64,000 nt of DNA from Panaeolus papilionaceus. Its lineage: Eukaryota; Basidiomycota; Agaricomycetes; Agaricales. Made by a program: the position numbers and the translations under genes. This document shows, piece by piece, positions 12,816-24,564 of the stretch; positions within the stretch are counted from its first letter, which is position 1, and every line of letters starts with the position of its first letter. The notes below the pieces were generated by a model. It was not told the DNA's origin. It worked only from the letters and a program-made list of their open reading frames with translations, and searched no databases. The stretch covers positions 1,984,001-2,048,000 of the forward strand of contig JADNRZ010000003.1 in assembly GCA_015501605.1 (NCBI GenBank). The letters are read 5' to 3'.

Positions 12816-15800
12816 ATGTCAGACAGTCGATACCTATATCCAAGCTCAAACTATGATTATCCTTCCTACCAACCATCTAGTAACCCATCTCATTCCTCCC
12901 AATTACCACCTCCTCAGTCCCATGCACCTCCTCCATCCTCCTCTACAGCCGGCTATGAACATCATCCTCAGAACCAGCACCTAGTTCACGCTCCATCGCT
13001 TCGTCATGCACGTTCTTCAACATCTTCGTCACATTCACATTCACCCCACTATCACCCTTCTTCTCATTCTACATCGTCATCAACGGGGTATCCGCCTTCT
13101 AGCTATGTCTCTGCCCCACCTCCTTCATCAACTACCTCGACGCCATCGAATTACCCTTTGCACCACTCGCAAACTCATCCGCAATGGGGATCACCACCAC
13201 CGCCACCACCACCCTCCGAGCCCAGTCACAGCTGGAGTTATCAGTCGTCGCACCACCCTACAAGCACAAGTCATGCCACTAGCAGTCTGCAATCACACCA
13301 TCACATTTCTAATAGCGCTCCTCCTGCTCCCTCTTCAAGCATATCTTCACATGACCATGCTGGGCCACCTCCTTCAGGCTCGTCATCTTCGCGATCAGAT
13401 TGGGGTCATCCTCCTCCTCATTCGTCGTCTTCTTCATCCGCCAATATCGGCCCGGGTGTTTCTGGGCACAGTCTTCACCAATCTCATCAACCACCATCGC
13501 AATCGCAGCAACAATCCACTCATTATTCATCACACAGGCTGTCAACTGGATCGGCTACTGGGAGTTATAGTATCAGCTCAACTTCTGCACCAAGTAACTC
13601 GCGAAGAATTCTTGGTATCAACCCTGCTTCATCCTCTCTTCATCCTCCTCAACCTCGACAGTCCCAGTCTCAACATGCACCTCCAAGCCACGCACAACAT
13701 CAAAGTAGTGCTCATCAACAGATGACGCCTTTACCACCGCCCTCAGCGCCACTTCCAACTACTGCTGCTCCCATGCAGTTGCAGCACCACCCACATCCTA
13801 CTCAGTATAGCTACAGCTCTCAACCAAGTCATCTCCAAAGCCAAAGTCACGGCCAAAGCCAGAGTCAAAGCCAGAGCCAGAGCCAAAGCCAGAGCCAGAG
13901 TCAGGGCCAAAGTCAGAGCCAGAGTTACTCTCAAAGTAGCAATCAACATTATAACCGCCAGTATCATCCGCAACCACAAGCTCAACCGCCACCACCACCA
14001 CCACCAGCCCCTCAACACCAACCTCCGCCTCACTCCCAATATCAAAGCTCAATAGCCGCGCCCGTTGGTCAACATCAACAGCAAAGCTCCTTGCTACACT
14101 CACACTATGCTCCTCCAGCTCCCGCTCCTCCCGCTCCGACACATGCCCCCGCTCCTCCTGCCAGTACATCTGCACATGTAACACCTACGTCACATTATTC
14201 AAGCTTGAACCCACATGTACAACAGCATCAGCATCAATATGCACCTCTTCCTCCCCAGTATCAACTACCTGCGTCCCAAACTCCCGTCCAACAGTATCAA
14301 CAACCACCTCCGTCTCAACCTACACACACGTCATCTCAATCTCAGTCGCAGCCGCAATCTCAATCGCAGTCTCATTCTCAACCCCAGAGCCACCACTATC
14401 CTCAGTCGTCTCAAACACCAGCACCCCCGCCGTTCACTCAAAAACGCAGGAGAAATGAGCGCGAAACACCACTGCCCAGTTCAGCTCCTAGTACAAGCAG
14501 CAGTTTGATGACTGGACCTGGTATGAGTGGTTCGGGATCGTCGAATTACCCTCCTTCGTCATCTTCTTCTCTTATGCCCGCACCTACGTCTGTTCCGACA
14601 CCTGCTCCTCCTACACCCCTTCCTCCTGCTCCGTCGTCCCTTCCTCAACATACGTCTGTCAGCTCTGGGAGTTTAGCAATGGCTTTGAACCCTGTTACAA
14701 GCCACAGGAGGAGTGACGGAGGTCATGCTGCGACAAGCAGTATCTCGTCTGCACATACTAGTAGCACGACTCCAGTGAGCCATCCAAATACCAGCATGGG
14801 AATAGCACCTGCGATGCTAGGAATCGATTTCCTCAAGGTGCGTAATTTCTTTTTTTATCTATCCACCGTCATCACGATTTCTTATGTTACCTCGTCTGTT
14901 GACGCGTCGTTGTTTTCCATTTCCAATACTTTGACCTTATTTTTGTTCCTACATATATACATTTTCTAACCTTTATTCTAGCTGGTGGACTCATACAAGA
15001 CAATTCTTGACAAGACAGACTCTAATGGGTACTCAAATGGCCGACCAATGTCTGCAGCTTCCTCCCACAGTGCTCCGTCGCCTCCTCTGGACAGTGATGC
15101 TGTTGAGAGGTTAATTCAAAGTGCTACCAGCGCGATGAAGATCCTTGACTCTGCAGCGCACCAAGTACAATCAGGGACGTCTGGAGCACGCACAACGAGC
15201 TCAGCCTCGAATCAGCCACCCTCTTCATCTTCGTCCAGTACTCAACAGAGCGTGTATCAACCGCCTCCTCCAAGCTCCAGTTCGCTGTCAAATGCAACGA
15301 CCATGGCCCCTCATTCCATGTTGTTATCAACAAGCCACATTCCACCTACTGCAGCTCCTCCATCTGCCTACTCGCACTATCCACCACATGTGACTGGAGC
15401 AAGTACTGCTTCGGCCCAGTCTGCCCCATCGCACTCTAGCTCAGCCACGACGTCACCAAAGAACCGGACTACGACGACGAGCAGCGCGGGAACAGGAGAG
15501 AAGAAGAACAAGGCTATGAAAGTGGAAGGCACACCGATTACGATTGCAGCAGTCGTCCCAAAGGATAACAAAAACACTTCGTCTGCCCCTGTCGGTGGGA
15601 GCGGCGCAAATGGACCAGGATCTACGATAACTGCTAGTGGGAGTGGTGGGGAACGATCTAAGCGGCAGGTAAGTCAATTTTGGAATTTATTTCAAGAGGA
15701 ATTGGTTTTCACATCTTCGTTTGTTCAGAAAACCTCCGAGAACGAGAATGGAGACGTGCAAAAATGTCTGGGATGTGCTGCAACATCCACGCCCGAGTGG

Positions 15801-16202
15801 AGACGCGGACCTATGGGTAAGGATCGATATTAACTTCCCTTTTAATTCTCCTGTTAACATTGATCCTCCAGGACCACGGACGCTGTGTAATGCGTGTGGT
15901 TTGGTGTATGCTAAGCTGGTATGCGCATTCTTGAAAATTTTGTTGGGGGATGTTCAAATCGATGTCTTCGTCTTTACTCTTTACAGATCAAGAAACGCTT
16001 CAAGGACAAGCCAAACCCAGAGGGTGTGACTATGACCAAGAAGAAGGCCAGTGGCAACACGAAGGGGAGTGGTACAAACTCCACCTCCCATATTCCAGGC
16101 ACCGGGCAGATGCACACTATATCCCCACATGACTCTGGGGATGATATGAGTGAAGATGATCACTATATGTCGCAGGATAGGCGAGGCGACCGGCCAGACT
16201 AG
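12816..16202 (+). CDS. GATA-type zinc-finger transcription factor
   Basis: Five exons (12816-14837, 14982-15668, 15729-15816, 15872-15918, 15987-16202) join in frame to about 1019 residues. The N-terminal two thirds is low-complexity Ser/Pro/His/Gln sequence with a Gln-Ser repeat. Near the C-terminus is one zinc finger, C-x2-C-x18-C-x2-C (Cys 916, 919, 938, 941). It carries TPEWRRGP and LCNACGLVYAKL, then a basic KKRFKDK tail that continues the DNA-binding surface. An 18-residue loop is the type IVb spacing of fungal GATA factors. The core resembles NsdD-type regulators of fungal development more than nitrogen regulators. Introns 3 and 4 split the finger itself, one inside its loop and one just after YAKL. 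DNA binding at GATA sites is family knowledge; a developmental role is inference. Confidence 0.88.
13838..13930 (+). repeat. hexanucleotide repeat coding for Gln-Ser
   Basis: About fifteen imperfect copies of a six-base unit of the type AGCCAG/AGTCAA encode alternating Ser and Gln inside the GATA factor's disordered N-terminal half. Similar but shorter Ser-Gln runs recur near 14330-14400. Such tracts change length easily by slippage in steps of two residues without breaking the frame. Confidence 0.8.
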
Positions 16203-17068
16203 TTGGCTGGTTCAATACGAGTTCTGCCCCTCTCCTTAACTGGTGTTGGGTACTGTATGGTTCTCGCGTTTATTTTTTCTTTCTTTCTTTTTCTTCTTGG
16301 GTTCTGGGGATACGCAATACCTCTTTTTGGTCCTTGTCCATTTTTCTGTTCAACAGATTTGATTGGCACGTTATGCTCTCAGCGTATTTGAGTCGTGTGT
16401 TCTTGTCCCTTCTCCGATTTTGCTCTTTCTTGTCTTTTTCTCCAGTTGTCTGTGTTCTCATTGTGATTTTGCTTTCACGTTTATTACCCCAAACCAAACC
16501 TCTCCGTTCTTTTTGTACTCTGTCTACGCACATTCGTTCAACGTTGTATGACTTTCGCATTTTTGACAAGATTTCTGACGCTACTGTCCTTTTCATAGTC
16601 AAATATACGATATCGTTGTTTTCACTACAGATTATCCATGTATTGTCTAATGGGCTCTTCATTGGAACATGCTGGTTTTTACCCGCATTTTTCATAGGAC
16701 CCCCTTTTCACCATCTTGTGCATCATGAACGCGTAGTACCCTTCCCATCTGTGTGTAATTTATACGCTGTATTGTGCTGTGTTCCCGTGCTTTCGTTGAT
16801 ACCACCCATAGACTAGGCTTGTACCTTGACCCGGCAAAAAAATGCTTCTCTAGACACTACCATTTTTGTTATCCCCGCCTACCTCGCCGCAAGCACATTT
16901 CTACTTCGTGCCTGGAGATTGGGAGAACGAAATGCGGGGTATACACTGGTCGTGGAATGCGGGGTAAAGTAAGACCGGACCCCTGTCCATCAAGGCCATT
17001 AACACGTTAGTTCATCTTTCTGGGCCATCCGCGCTCTTGCATTCCTGTTTTCTACTTTTGTAAACACC
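16203..17068. other. 3' untranslated region and promoter gap
   Basis: The first 600 bases after the GATA stop are strongly T/C-rich, with a TTTC microsatellite near 16274-16292, and look like a long 3' untranslated region. The remainder leads to the GFA gene at 17069. Open frames here are by-products of the pyrimidine bias. Confidence 0.5.
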
Positions 17069-17751
17069 ATGACCACGCCCCCACAAGTCTACAACGCCAG
17101 CTGTTTATGCAAAGCCGTCAAATTCACCCTCACAGGTGAACCTTTCCACTTTGTGCTCTGTCACTGCAGCAACTGCAAGCAAACAAGCGGGTCTGGATTC
17201 CTTGCAAACGCAATGTTCAAACCTCAAGTCCGTTGTTACATCTCTAAAATGCTACGGTTCCACGTATAACTAACCCGAACTTCATCTATGGGTCCTTCCT
17301 TTCATTGTGTAGCAAATCTCTATAACTAAGGGTGCTACTGATATCGTGGATTACCGGGATGGAAATACACTGAGCGGGAACATCATCACTCGGTCGTTCT
17401 GTGGCAAGTGCGGGGCCAACTTGTTCATCAAGCCTGCGAAGGGGGGTATTGTGATCACACATCCTTCGGTTGTGGAGGGAAAAACACAGTGGGGTGCGTT
17501 GCCTTCTCTGAAGTAGTACCAGCTAGGACCAGCTCCCTTGTGCCCGGACAGCCCCCTTTGACCGGGGGCTGCCCGAGACATGCTTCATTTGAAAACTTCT
17601 GACGTTGAATATAAAACGTTGACTGACATAATTTTCTCCTGTGTCGTTCTTAATAGTGCCCAAGAAGGAGATGCATGTCCCAGATAAGTTTGCTTGGATC
17701 AAGGAGATAACCCTCCAGCAAAAGAAAGCGACGTCGGCTGCAAAGCTATGA
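17069..17751 (+). CDS. GFA/CENP-V-fold zinc protein (glutathione-dependent formaldehyde-activating enzyme-like)
   Basis: Three exons (17069-17227, 17313-17493, 17657-17751) give about 144 residues. The cysteine pattern is that of the GFA fold: CLC near residue 12, HCSNCK near 33, and CGKCG in exon 2 (SFCGKCGANLF). These bind two zinc ions in the family. Family members include Paracoccus Gfa, which makes S-hydroxymethylglutathione, and many fungal proteins of unknown substrate, so the reaction here is not established. The second intron (17494-17656, 163 bases) is longer than its neighbours and contains an 8-bp GC-rich hairpin. If it were retained, translation would end at LPSLK just after the splice site. 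Confidence 0.82.
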
Positions 17752-18008
17752 ATTTATTATTGATACCAAATTAGATGAAAATTGAAAACGAAGGAGTGTG
17801 TATGAAAGAAGAATACAATTTCATTTATGTTATACAAGTGAGTTCAAGAGATGAGATGTCGGAGTAATGAATGCAATTGGATAATATCAGAACGACGAAA
17901 GGAATGAGGAGGAATACGTGCAAAGTTAGGCATGCCGGGTCTGTGAGAGTTGAAAGAGGATCAAATGTCGATAGGCGAAATTATGTAGTACAAGTGTGTG
18001 TTCATGGG

Positions 18009-20575
18009 TTAGAGGGTGTCAATCGTCTGCTTGTTGTTTGTGTGTTCGGCGATGGATCCAAAGGATGCGGGTTGAGCGGGGCTAGTGGTATCGTGAATTT
18101 GGTCCCATGGGTAATGATACGTGATCTTAGCAGGAGTGCTACAAGGAATGAGTCAGTACTATCACCACATGTACTTGCATCTGGACAAATACGCACCGCT
18201 TCTCCACGTCGCCTTCCTTCCAGGAAATATCCGCTTTGAGAGCTGGTAGACCGAAATACAGTACCAAATCAAATGCGAGCATGTCGTACGTCTTCCCATC
18301 GCGGACAACCTTCGTCAACGGAACATGGTCGGCATTAACGACGATGGTGAATGCTTGACTGTAGTTCTCTAGCAGACGATAGCCCGTATTAGCCAAGTCT
18401 TTTACCTTTGCATAAAAGAACCTGTACCTCTTTCCTGGCCCCAGAAACGCGCCTTCTTAGTGCTGCCCTTATAATTCCAGATGGTCGTGACGATATCCTT
18501 GCCAGCTGCAAAACCATTTCCACTCAGGCCATAGAGTCTGCGTCTCGTCTCTTTGAATTCGGAAACAGAAACGTTCTAAGCAGAAGAACAAAAATAGACG
18601 TTCATTAGTATTTCCGAGATGCGTTACAAGGCGAGTATCCGCACCTTTGGAAGCATTTCAGCAAAGTGATCCTTGAGCATCGTTTCTCCCTTAAGGTTGG
18701 AGTAACTATGATTTGCTAGTCTTTTGCGATGTTCCTTGTTCTTCTTGTTGTATGCGACATTGCCAAAGAACCCGTAGGCAACTTTGGAATAGCGAGCGCG
18801 GACGAAGTGGTCCAGATAGAAAGACACAGCACCATTTGCAACTGCCTTGTTTCTAATTAAAGATCGTGTTAGTGTGGTGGTCTCAGATACAGAAGCCTGC
18901 ACATACGGAAGATTATCAAGGCGATGAACCTTGACGGATATAGACTTGAGAGCAGCTTTCACAGACTCGTATAAATAATCGTTGTTCACGAAACCGCCGA
19001 CCAAAATAACGTGCTTTTAGAAAAGCCGAAGTTTAGTATCGGAAGCTATGCGGCAAAGTGGACGGCGTACAGAAATGGACTTGTTCGCGAGCTTCCTTTG
19101 TTCAATAACAGCATCGTGGATGCAATCAATGGCGGGTTTAAACAGCGCGCCAACGTCATGCCTGGATATTTTTAGACGTGTCACTTGCATGAAGAGATAA
19201 CGACGTGCAATGTTGGTACTCACCCTTTCAACTTCAACTGGCCGAATCGTATACCGACGTTAGGGTCATTGTCGTTTACCCCACCAAATCTGATAAATTG
19301 AGGGTCCTCCGGATCTCGGAAGTGTAGCTTTGTAGTGTCATCGAAAGCTTCCAGAATGTCGTCAATGTCTTCGATGTATTCAGAGTCTGCCAGTTGTTCT
19401 GCGATATTGGTCAGTTGGTATTGCACACACGAAGGCTATTCAATCTGCTCACGCTTCAGGTAAGATTTAGCCCGAACGGTCACGAATACGGAGCCTTGAA
19501 AGTAGCCTAAGGGACGTCAGACACTGAATAGATAACAAATATAATGATACACACAAGTGGGAGGTCCAATCTCCTCGAAAGCGCCCCTTTCTTCGTTTCC
19601 CTTCTTCTTGCGACGATAAGAACTCACGTCGATAGTTCCACCGCCAGCGTCTATGACAATGAAGCCAGTTCCTTGCTAGAACGAGAATCAGCGAAAAGCG
19701 CCAGGTGGTAGGATGCAGTAGATTCCACAGCACCTTCATGGAAGCACTCGAACCAAGTGTCGATGACGCCCAGTGTAAGCTTGCCTCGCCTTCAGTAACA
19801 AACTGCAACCTTTCGTAAAGGCATTCGGCATTATCGGGAAGAAGCCCTCCCATAGTGGCTCCCTTGCTGTATACCTGTTGATGATAACCTTCCCAACCAT
19901 TAGGGTGCGACAGCACATAGATGGTTCCTTGTCCAACAGGATACCTGCCATCCGCGTCTGCAGCAGGACTGAGATGGGAAGAGAGGGAAGTCCACATATC
20001 TGCTCCGTGGGCATGTTCGATGAATCTGAGAGCGCATTTGTTTAGATATCGCAGATAGTCGGCGAATACTTCTTCGATTTTCATGTTGGCTGGAAGGGGA
20101 GGGACGGGGTCCGCACCGTCTTTCTCACTTTGCTTAGGACGCAGGTGAAGTTTAAACCTGAAAAATAGTGTCCATGAGTACAAAGGTGCAAGAATAGCAG
20201 TCAGAACGGACATACCACTCAACCTTTGTCCACTGCTCATCATGAGCAGCCTGTTTGACGGACTCTGCAAGTGTTTCCGCGCCAACAGCCTTTAGGTTTC
20301 CCTCGGAATCGTAGTAAAGTACACTTGGTACTTTTGACAAAGAAAGAATGCGGCCTTCCTCGTGGCTTGGAAAGCGAGTGACACCCTCGACTTTTGGAAC
20401 TCTTCCAGGATCCAGGATGCTATCGATATCCATATGAGCAATTTGAAATCGACAGACAAAGGCTGCTTGTTGCTGAAGTGGCTCACCTGTATGATATCCC
20501 ACTCCAAGTCGTTCCAACATCAAATGCGATAACCAGTCGTCGTCTGGTACCAGGGTAGGTGTTGCGCGACCACAT
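18009..20575 (-). CDS. Hsp70-like ATPase, HSPA12-type
   Basis: Twelve exons splice in frame from ATG 20575 to TAA at 18009 and encode 640 residues. I chose this ATG because it leads straight into the phosphate-1 motif LVIAFDVGTTWSG (Asp19), which a longer competing frame misses. Other actin/Hsp70-fold marks are IVIDAGGGTID (phosphate 2, about residues 245-255), YFQGSVFV, and the adenosine-loop VILVGGF. There is no canonical substrate-binding domain and no EEVD tail, as in fungal HSPA12-like proteins. LSHPNGWEGY and VTEGEASLHW are typical of this expanded agaric family. ATP binding is well supported; client and pathway are unknown. Every exon junction keeps phase and no stop is present, so the gene appears functional. 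Confidence 0.88.
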
Positions 20576-21267
20576 TGTGGGATGTTGGAACAGCAGTTCC
20601 TGATTGGATTCCCCACGTTGCTACATACTAAGTAGTCTTTACGTGCCTTGCGGTTCGGAATTAGGAATTAGTGAGGGAATCCATCAACAGGCATGCCGCT
20701 GTTTAGGGGCCCAGAGTCCCAAGCACAGGTTCATTTGGCTATGTACAAAAGCTCAACACCACTTGACTCAAGGTGGCTCAAGGTGGTATTTGTTGGGTAC
20801 ATGGATCCTTGTCTCTTTGATATCTTTCCTCAGAATGCCCACCCTGTCGGTAAAGTCGGGAACACCTCTCGAGTTTACTTTACAAGCAATAATAGTAATA
20901 TGTATATGTAACCACATGTAAGTAGTGTACAGATAGAAGGGTTTTAAAATAGTCATACCGACGAGTTCTGTTTATATTTGACAATCAATGTCATATCTGA
21001 ACAGCTGAATCCCTCAGATGGGTGACTACGCCGCAATGACGAGAAAACATTACACAAAAGGCAATTTACTCCCACAGCCCCATAATTGATTCTTTCACTT
21101 AGACTCTTCCAAGACTCTTCAACCAACGCTTTTCAGTCAGCTGCACGAAAAAAGTTACAACAGAGGAAGACTAATCATTCAGATCCACATTACACACACA
21201 CAACAATGTTCTATCGACGGGAGAATGAAATATAACAAACGACGAATAAGTGACGCCATAAATGACA
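20576..21267. other. intergenic, no supported gene
   Basis: Seven hundred bases between the start of the Hsp70-like gene and the 3' end of the first BTB gene. No reading frame has a recognisable product. It should hold the promoter of the minus-strand Hsp70-like gene. Confidence 0.5.
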
Positions 21268-22424
21268 TCATGGCATATATCGCCCACAACCTCGGCAGGT
21301 GTCCTGGTTGACTTTGAGCCCTCTGGCCTGGTCGCGACAGGTTTTGTGAGCGTCTTGAATCGACATTGAGCTCTGAAAGTGTTGTATTTTGTCAGATTGT
21401 ACGCTATTAAAATAATTAGTAAGATATATGTTGCACAGAAGCATTAGAAATAAAGGCGGACCTCGATATCCATCCATTGTTTAAGGGCATCCTTGATGCG
21501 ATCCTGCATGCTTTTGGAACACTGCTCGCAGCGGATGACCCTGGCAAGACGAGTAAGATCATTTTGAAACTCGCCCGAGGAGATTTCTGTACCCAATTCA
21601 CATTAGCATTGATGTTGTTGTCGACGATAATGAAACAACATACCTAGATGTGCATGATACAGAATACTAGCACCAGCGACGGTCCACGAGCGAAACAGCG
21701 TCCTTTGATCTGCGAAATTACACCTCACCGTCGCTGGGTGATGTCTTGGAGGCTGCAGTAGCAGGTTTCGAAGCGAGCAAATACGATTATCGTGAAGACA
21801 CATCAACCTCTTGAACGCCACGCCTCCCATGCGTTGCGCTTGTTCATCCGTGACGCTAAGCGGTGAAACCGAGAGGAGAAAGCCCGAAGAGCTTATGGCT
21901 AGATTGTCTAACCCATGTCGGCCAGCCAGGCAGTATATTTCCATCGGGTTGGATGATGTGTGAGTAAGCAACAGCGAGTAGAACGGGCACTCGGGGACAA
22001 GGTAGTCTTTAGGGGTCATACCCAACAATGGCATACGATCGATAGCCGTAATTATCGTCAAAAGGGTCGGGAATTCGCTGATTGGGCATTTCCCGTAAGC
22101 GATGTACATGATGATGTTCATCTCTTCCGAGTGTAGATCAATGGGGACGACCTTCTCTTTGAAGCTTCTCAAAGGGGACGCCAACATGGTTTCGAATGCG
22201 TGAGGGCTTTGCAAGTTGATGAGGGATGTGCAGACGTGGAACAAGACAGAGTCGGAAGTGACGAGTATGATGTCTGGCTTGTAAGCAGGATGAGAGTTGG
22301 GGAGGAAAGATGTCGATACCCGCGTCGTAAATGAGGTCGACATGTCATTGAGGTCGCCATGCTCTGTTTTGATTTTATGTTGCTCGTAAAATTGCCCCTG
22401 AGGGTATGTGGACCGATCATCCAT
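21268..22424 (-). CDS. BTB/POZ domain protein, paralogue 1
   Basis: Three exons (22424-21644, 21586-21462, 21372-21268) give about 336 residues. The BTB/POZ core starts with PDIILVTSDSVLFHVCTSLI and continues through the hydrophobic SEEMNIIMYIAYGK and IITAIDRM helices. IYCLAGRHGLDNLA marks the downstream helical part. A shared C-terminal motif, RCEQCSKSMQDRIKDALKQW, follows, and the last exon ends with CRGCGRYMP. BTB domains mediate dimerisation and often recruit Cullin-3, but no MATH, Kelch or zinc-finger partner domain is seen, so the role is open. A further 5' exon is possible: the minus strand at 22676-22480 has a protein-like open reading. It lies in tandem with two paralogues, all on the minus strand. 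Confidence 0.8.
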
Positions 22425-23132
22425 TTCGGTATATGTTATTGGGCTGGTCCTCTAGAACAAGGTTCCTGATGGCGCTCGTTACGCTCCGACCAATGAATGT
22501 GAGATTGGAAGTTGGGTGAGAATCGGGAGTGCCATATTCTTAAATCTCTGGTGTGGCCGATCATTCTCACGACCTTCATACAGATCCATCCGTATGTCCT
22601 CCGAATGACCAGAAATCCCCGCGCTCTGCGACAAGTCACTAAGCGCCTCATGCTGTACGTATGATTTTAGCTTCAAAAATTTCAGATTGCAGATAATGTT
22701 CTATCGACGGGGAAATGCATATACTACTGGCGTTTCGCAATACACAGCGGGAGAAAACAAGCACACATACCATCAGCCTATAAAAGTATATCATGTCGCA
22801 CGACTCGGCAGATGGATGGTGCTAAATTAAGCTCTGCACCGCGAACGGGTTTGCGAGCATTTTGAAATTGGATCCTGGGTAGGTAACGTTACCTGAGGAT
22901 GGGAGAAACGCGGACGAGTACGACTGCTTCTTGCATATGAAGTGCGCCCTGGAACCTAATGAGAACTGAGTGGTAAAGAAAAAGATGAAAATACTCTCCT
23001 GCACTATGCGCGTTGAATTTGATATGCAAGTCTTTATTGTCAGACCGTGCGCTATTGCAAGGGGAAATTGATAGTGTTGGCTATGATAAATATATGTGAT
23101 GCTGTACAGCAGTGTTACGAAGTTACACATAC
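22425..23132. other. gap between BTB paralogues 1 and 2
   Basis: The minus strand at about 22676-22480 reads MKLKSYVQHEALSDL and onwards without recognised homology; it could be a 5' exon of paralogue 1. Sequence at 22833-22960 may be a former last exon of paralogue 2, but it does not match the CRGCG-type last exon of paralogue 1. Nothing else is supported. Confidence 0.35.
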
Positions 23133-24129
23133 CTTCAGGTCCAGCCATGCCTTGAGGGCGTCCTTGATGCGATCCCGGATCATTTTGGAACACTGCTTGC
23201 AGTGGACGACCCTAGCAAGACTGCCAAGATTATTTCGAATCTCGCTCGAGGGGATATCTAAGCCAACGTAACGATTCAGTCTAGTGCTTAGAATCGAAAA
23301 TTTACAAATCAACATACCTGGGCCTGCAACCCACAGAATAGCCGCACTAGCCATCTTCCAGGAACGAGACACCGCCCTTTGGTCCGTAAAGCTACACTCC
23401 TCCGTTACTGGGTGATATTTTGGGACTTGGAGTAATAAATCCCGAAGGGACTCCACACGATTGGAGTGAAGAAGGAGTAGTCTCTTGAGTGCCACGGCAC
23501 CCATACTTTCGGCTTGTTCATCCGTGATGTTGCCAGGTGATATCGAGAGGAGGAAGCTTGACGAGTTGATAGCCAGGTCTTCGAGGTGATGCCGACCTGC
23601 TAGGCAATAAATCGGAGGATATTTCAAGAGAAACAACCTCTTGCTTGAATCCGACCAAGGGAGACACGAGCATCGTTTCGAATGCATGAGGACTTTGTGA
23701 GATGATGAGGGAGGTGCAGACGTGGAATAGGACAGAGTCAGACGTGATGAGCACGATGTCTGGCATGTGAGCGGGATGTGAGTCCGGTAGGAAAGATGTG
23801 GATACGCGCATAGAAAACGAGATGGGCGTATCGATGTCATTTGTAAGCCCAGGCTCGATGAAGTTCATGGGATCCTCTGAAGCGAACGTATCATCCAAAT
23901 ACCAACTCTCCATAGGAGTTTCGGGATAGTAATACGGAGCATAATATTCTACCTAGAAGTGGAGGGTTCAGTCGAGCGACAGCAACGATGTACAGGGGAA
24001 GGACTCACAGGGCGACACTGATTCTGGTAATTATAAGTCAGTTGAAGAGCATTCGTAAATTGATCTCGCTCGTAGGCTCCTTCAACTTCCACAACTCCTC
24101 CATCAGGGTAAACGAAAAGATCATTCATA
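23133..24129 (-). pseudogene. BTB/POZ domain protein, paralogue 2, with internal out-of-frame deletion
   Basis: An ATG at 24129 opens an exon (MNDLFVYPDGG) that splices to a second exon with the BTB start PDIVLITSDSVLFHVCTSLI. After VGFKQEVVSLEI, near 23610-23622, the sequence jumps to IYCLAGRHHLEDLAI in a different frame. About 60 codons present in both neighbours (the NIIMY to PMEIYC stretch) are missing, and the frame changes. I found no GT-AG intron that would restore it. Downstream sequence still carries the family motif HCKQCSKMIRDRIKDALKAW. As written, translation would stop soon after the junction and lose the C-terminal half. It is either a recent pseudogene or an assembly collapse. 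Confidence 0.65.
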
Positions 24130-24564
24130 GTGTTTCTGCCGTTTTCACGGGAAAGGGAGGTCTGAGCACTCGTCGTTATGGACAATGAATTATCAGAAAG
24201 TGGGGTTTTAGACAAACGAGACAAACACCTAAGAGGAACCAAGATGTTAGATCCAACCTGCTATGCTTATAAGGAGGACTCGAGGGAAGAAACCTATGAT
24301 TTAGATTGCCCCTGCAACCAAATGTATAGCATCCTTATCCAGAATTCGAATTTTGCCATTGGCCAGGAATATGATATCCCACTCACTCAACATATGATCT
24401 GCGCTTTCATACTTGCGGCATGGTCCATTACCAATGCCGTTTTTGTGTATATATTTTTGTGATAGGAAGAAGAGTGTAATAGCCCAATGGGCTGTCATAA
24501 TTTAATCTGAAAGTGGAATCACTGAATAAGAAAGTTGCCAGAGCGCTTGCAATTTGCACCTTCT
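24130..24564. other. gap upstream of BTB paralogue 2
   Basis: Contains the probable promoter of paralogue 2, then a stretch without features up to the left target-site copy of the hAT-like element at 24557-24564. Confidence 0.4.

Noticed and set aside
13006..13725. 239-codon plus-strand frame inside the GATA gene
   Set aside because: It is an out-of-frame shadow of the low-complexity Ser/Pro/His coding region.
14838..14981. Extension of GATA exon 1 to a stop at 14969
   Set aside because: The stretch after DFLK is hydrophobic intron sequence with a GTGCGT donor and a TTCTAG acceptor; splicing continues in frame to LVDSYKTI.
19467..20285. Long minus-strand frame as a single Hsp70-like exon
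   Set aside because: Its ends (after SASMK and before FKLHLR) are intron readings; splicing restores DAGGGTID and VEWFKLHL.
20152..20616. ATG at 20616 as the start of the Hsp70-like protein
   Set aside because: That frame misses the phosphate-binding motif; the frame from 20575 gives AFDVGTTWSG and splices correctly.
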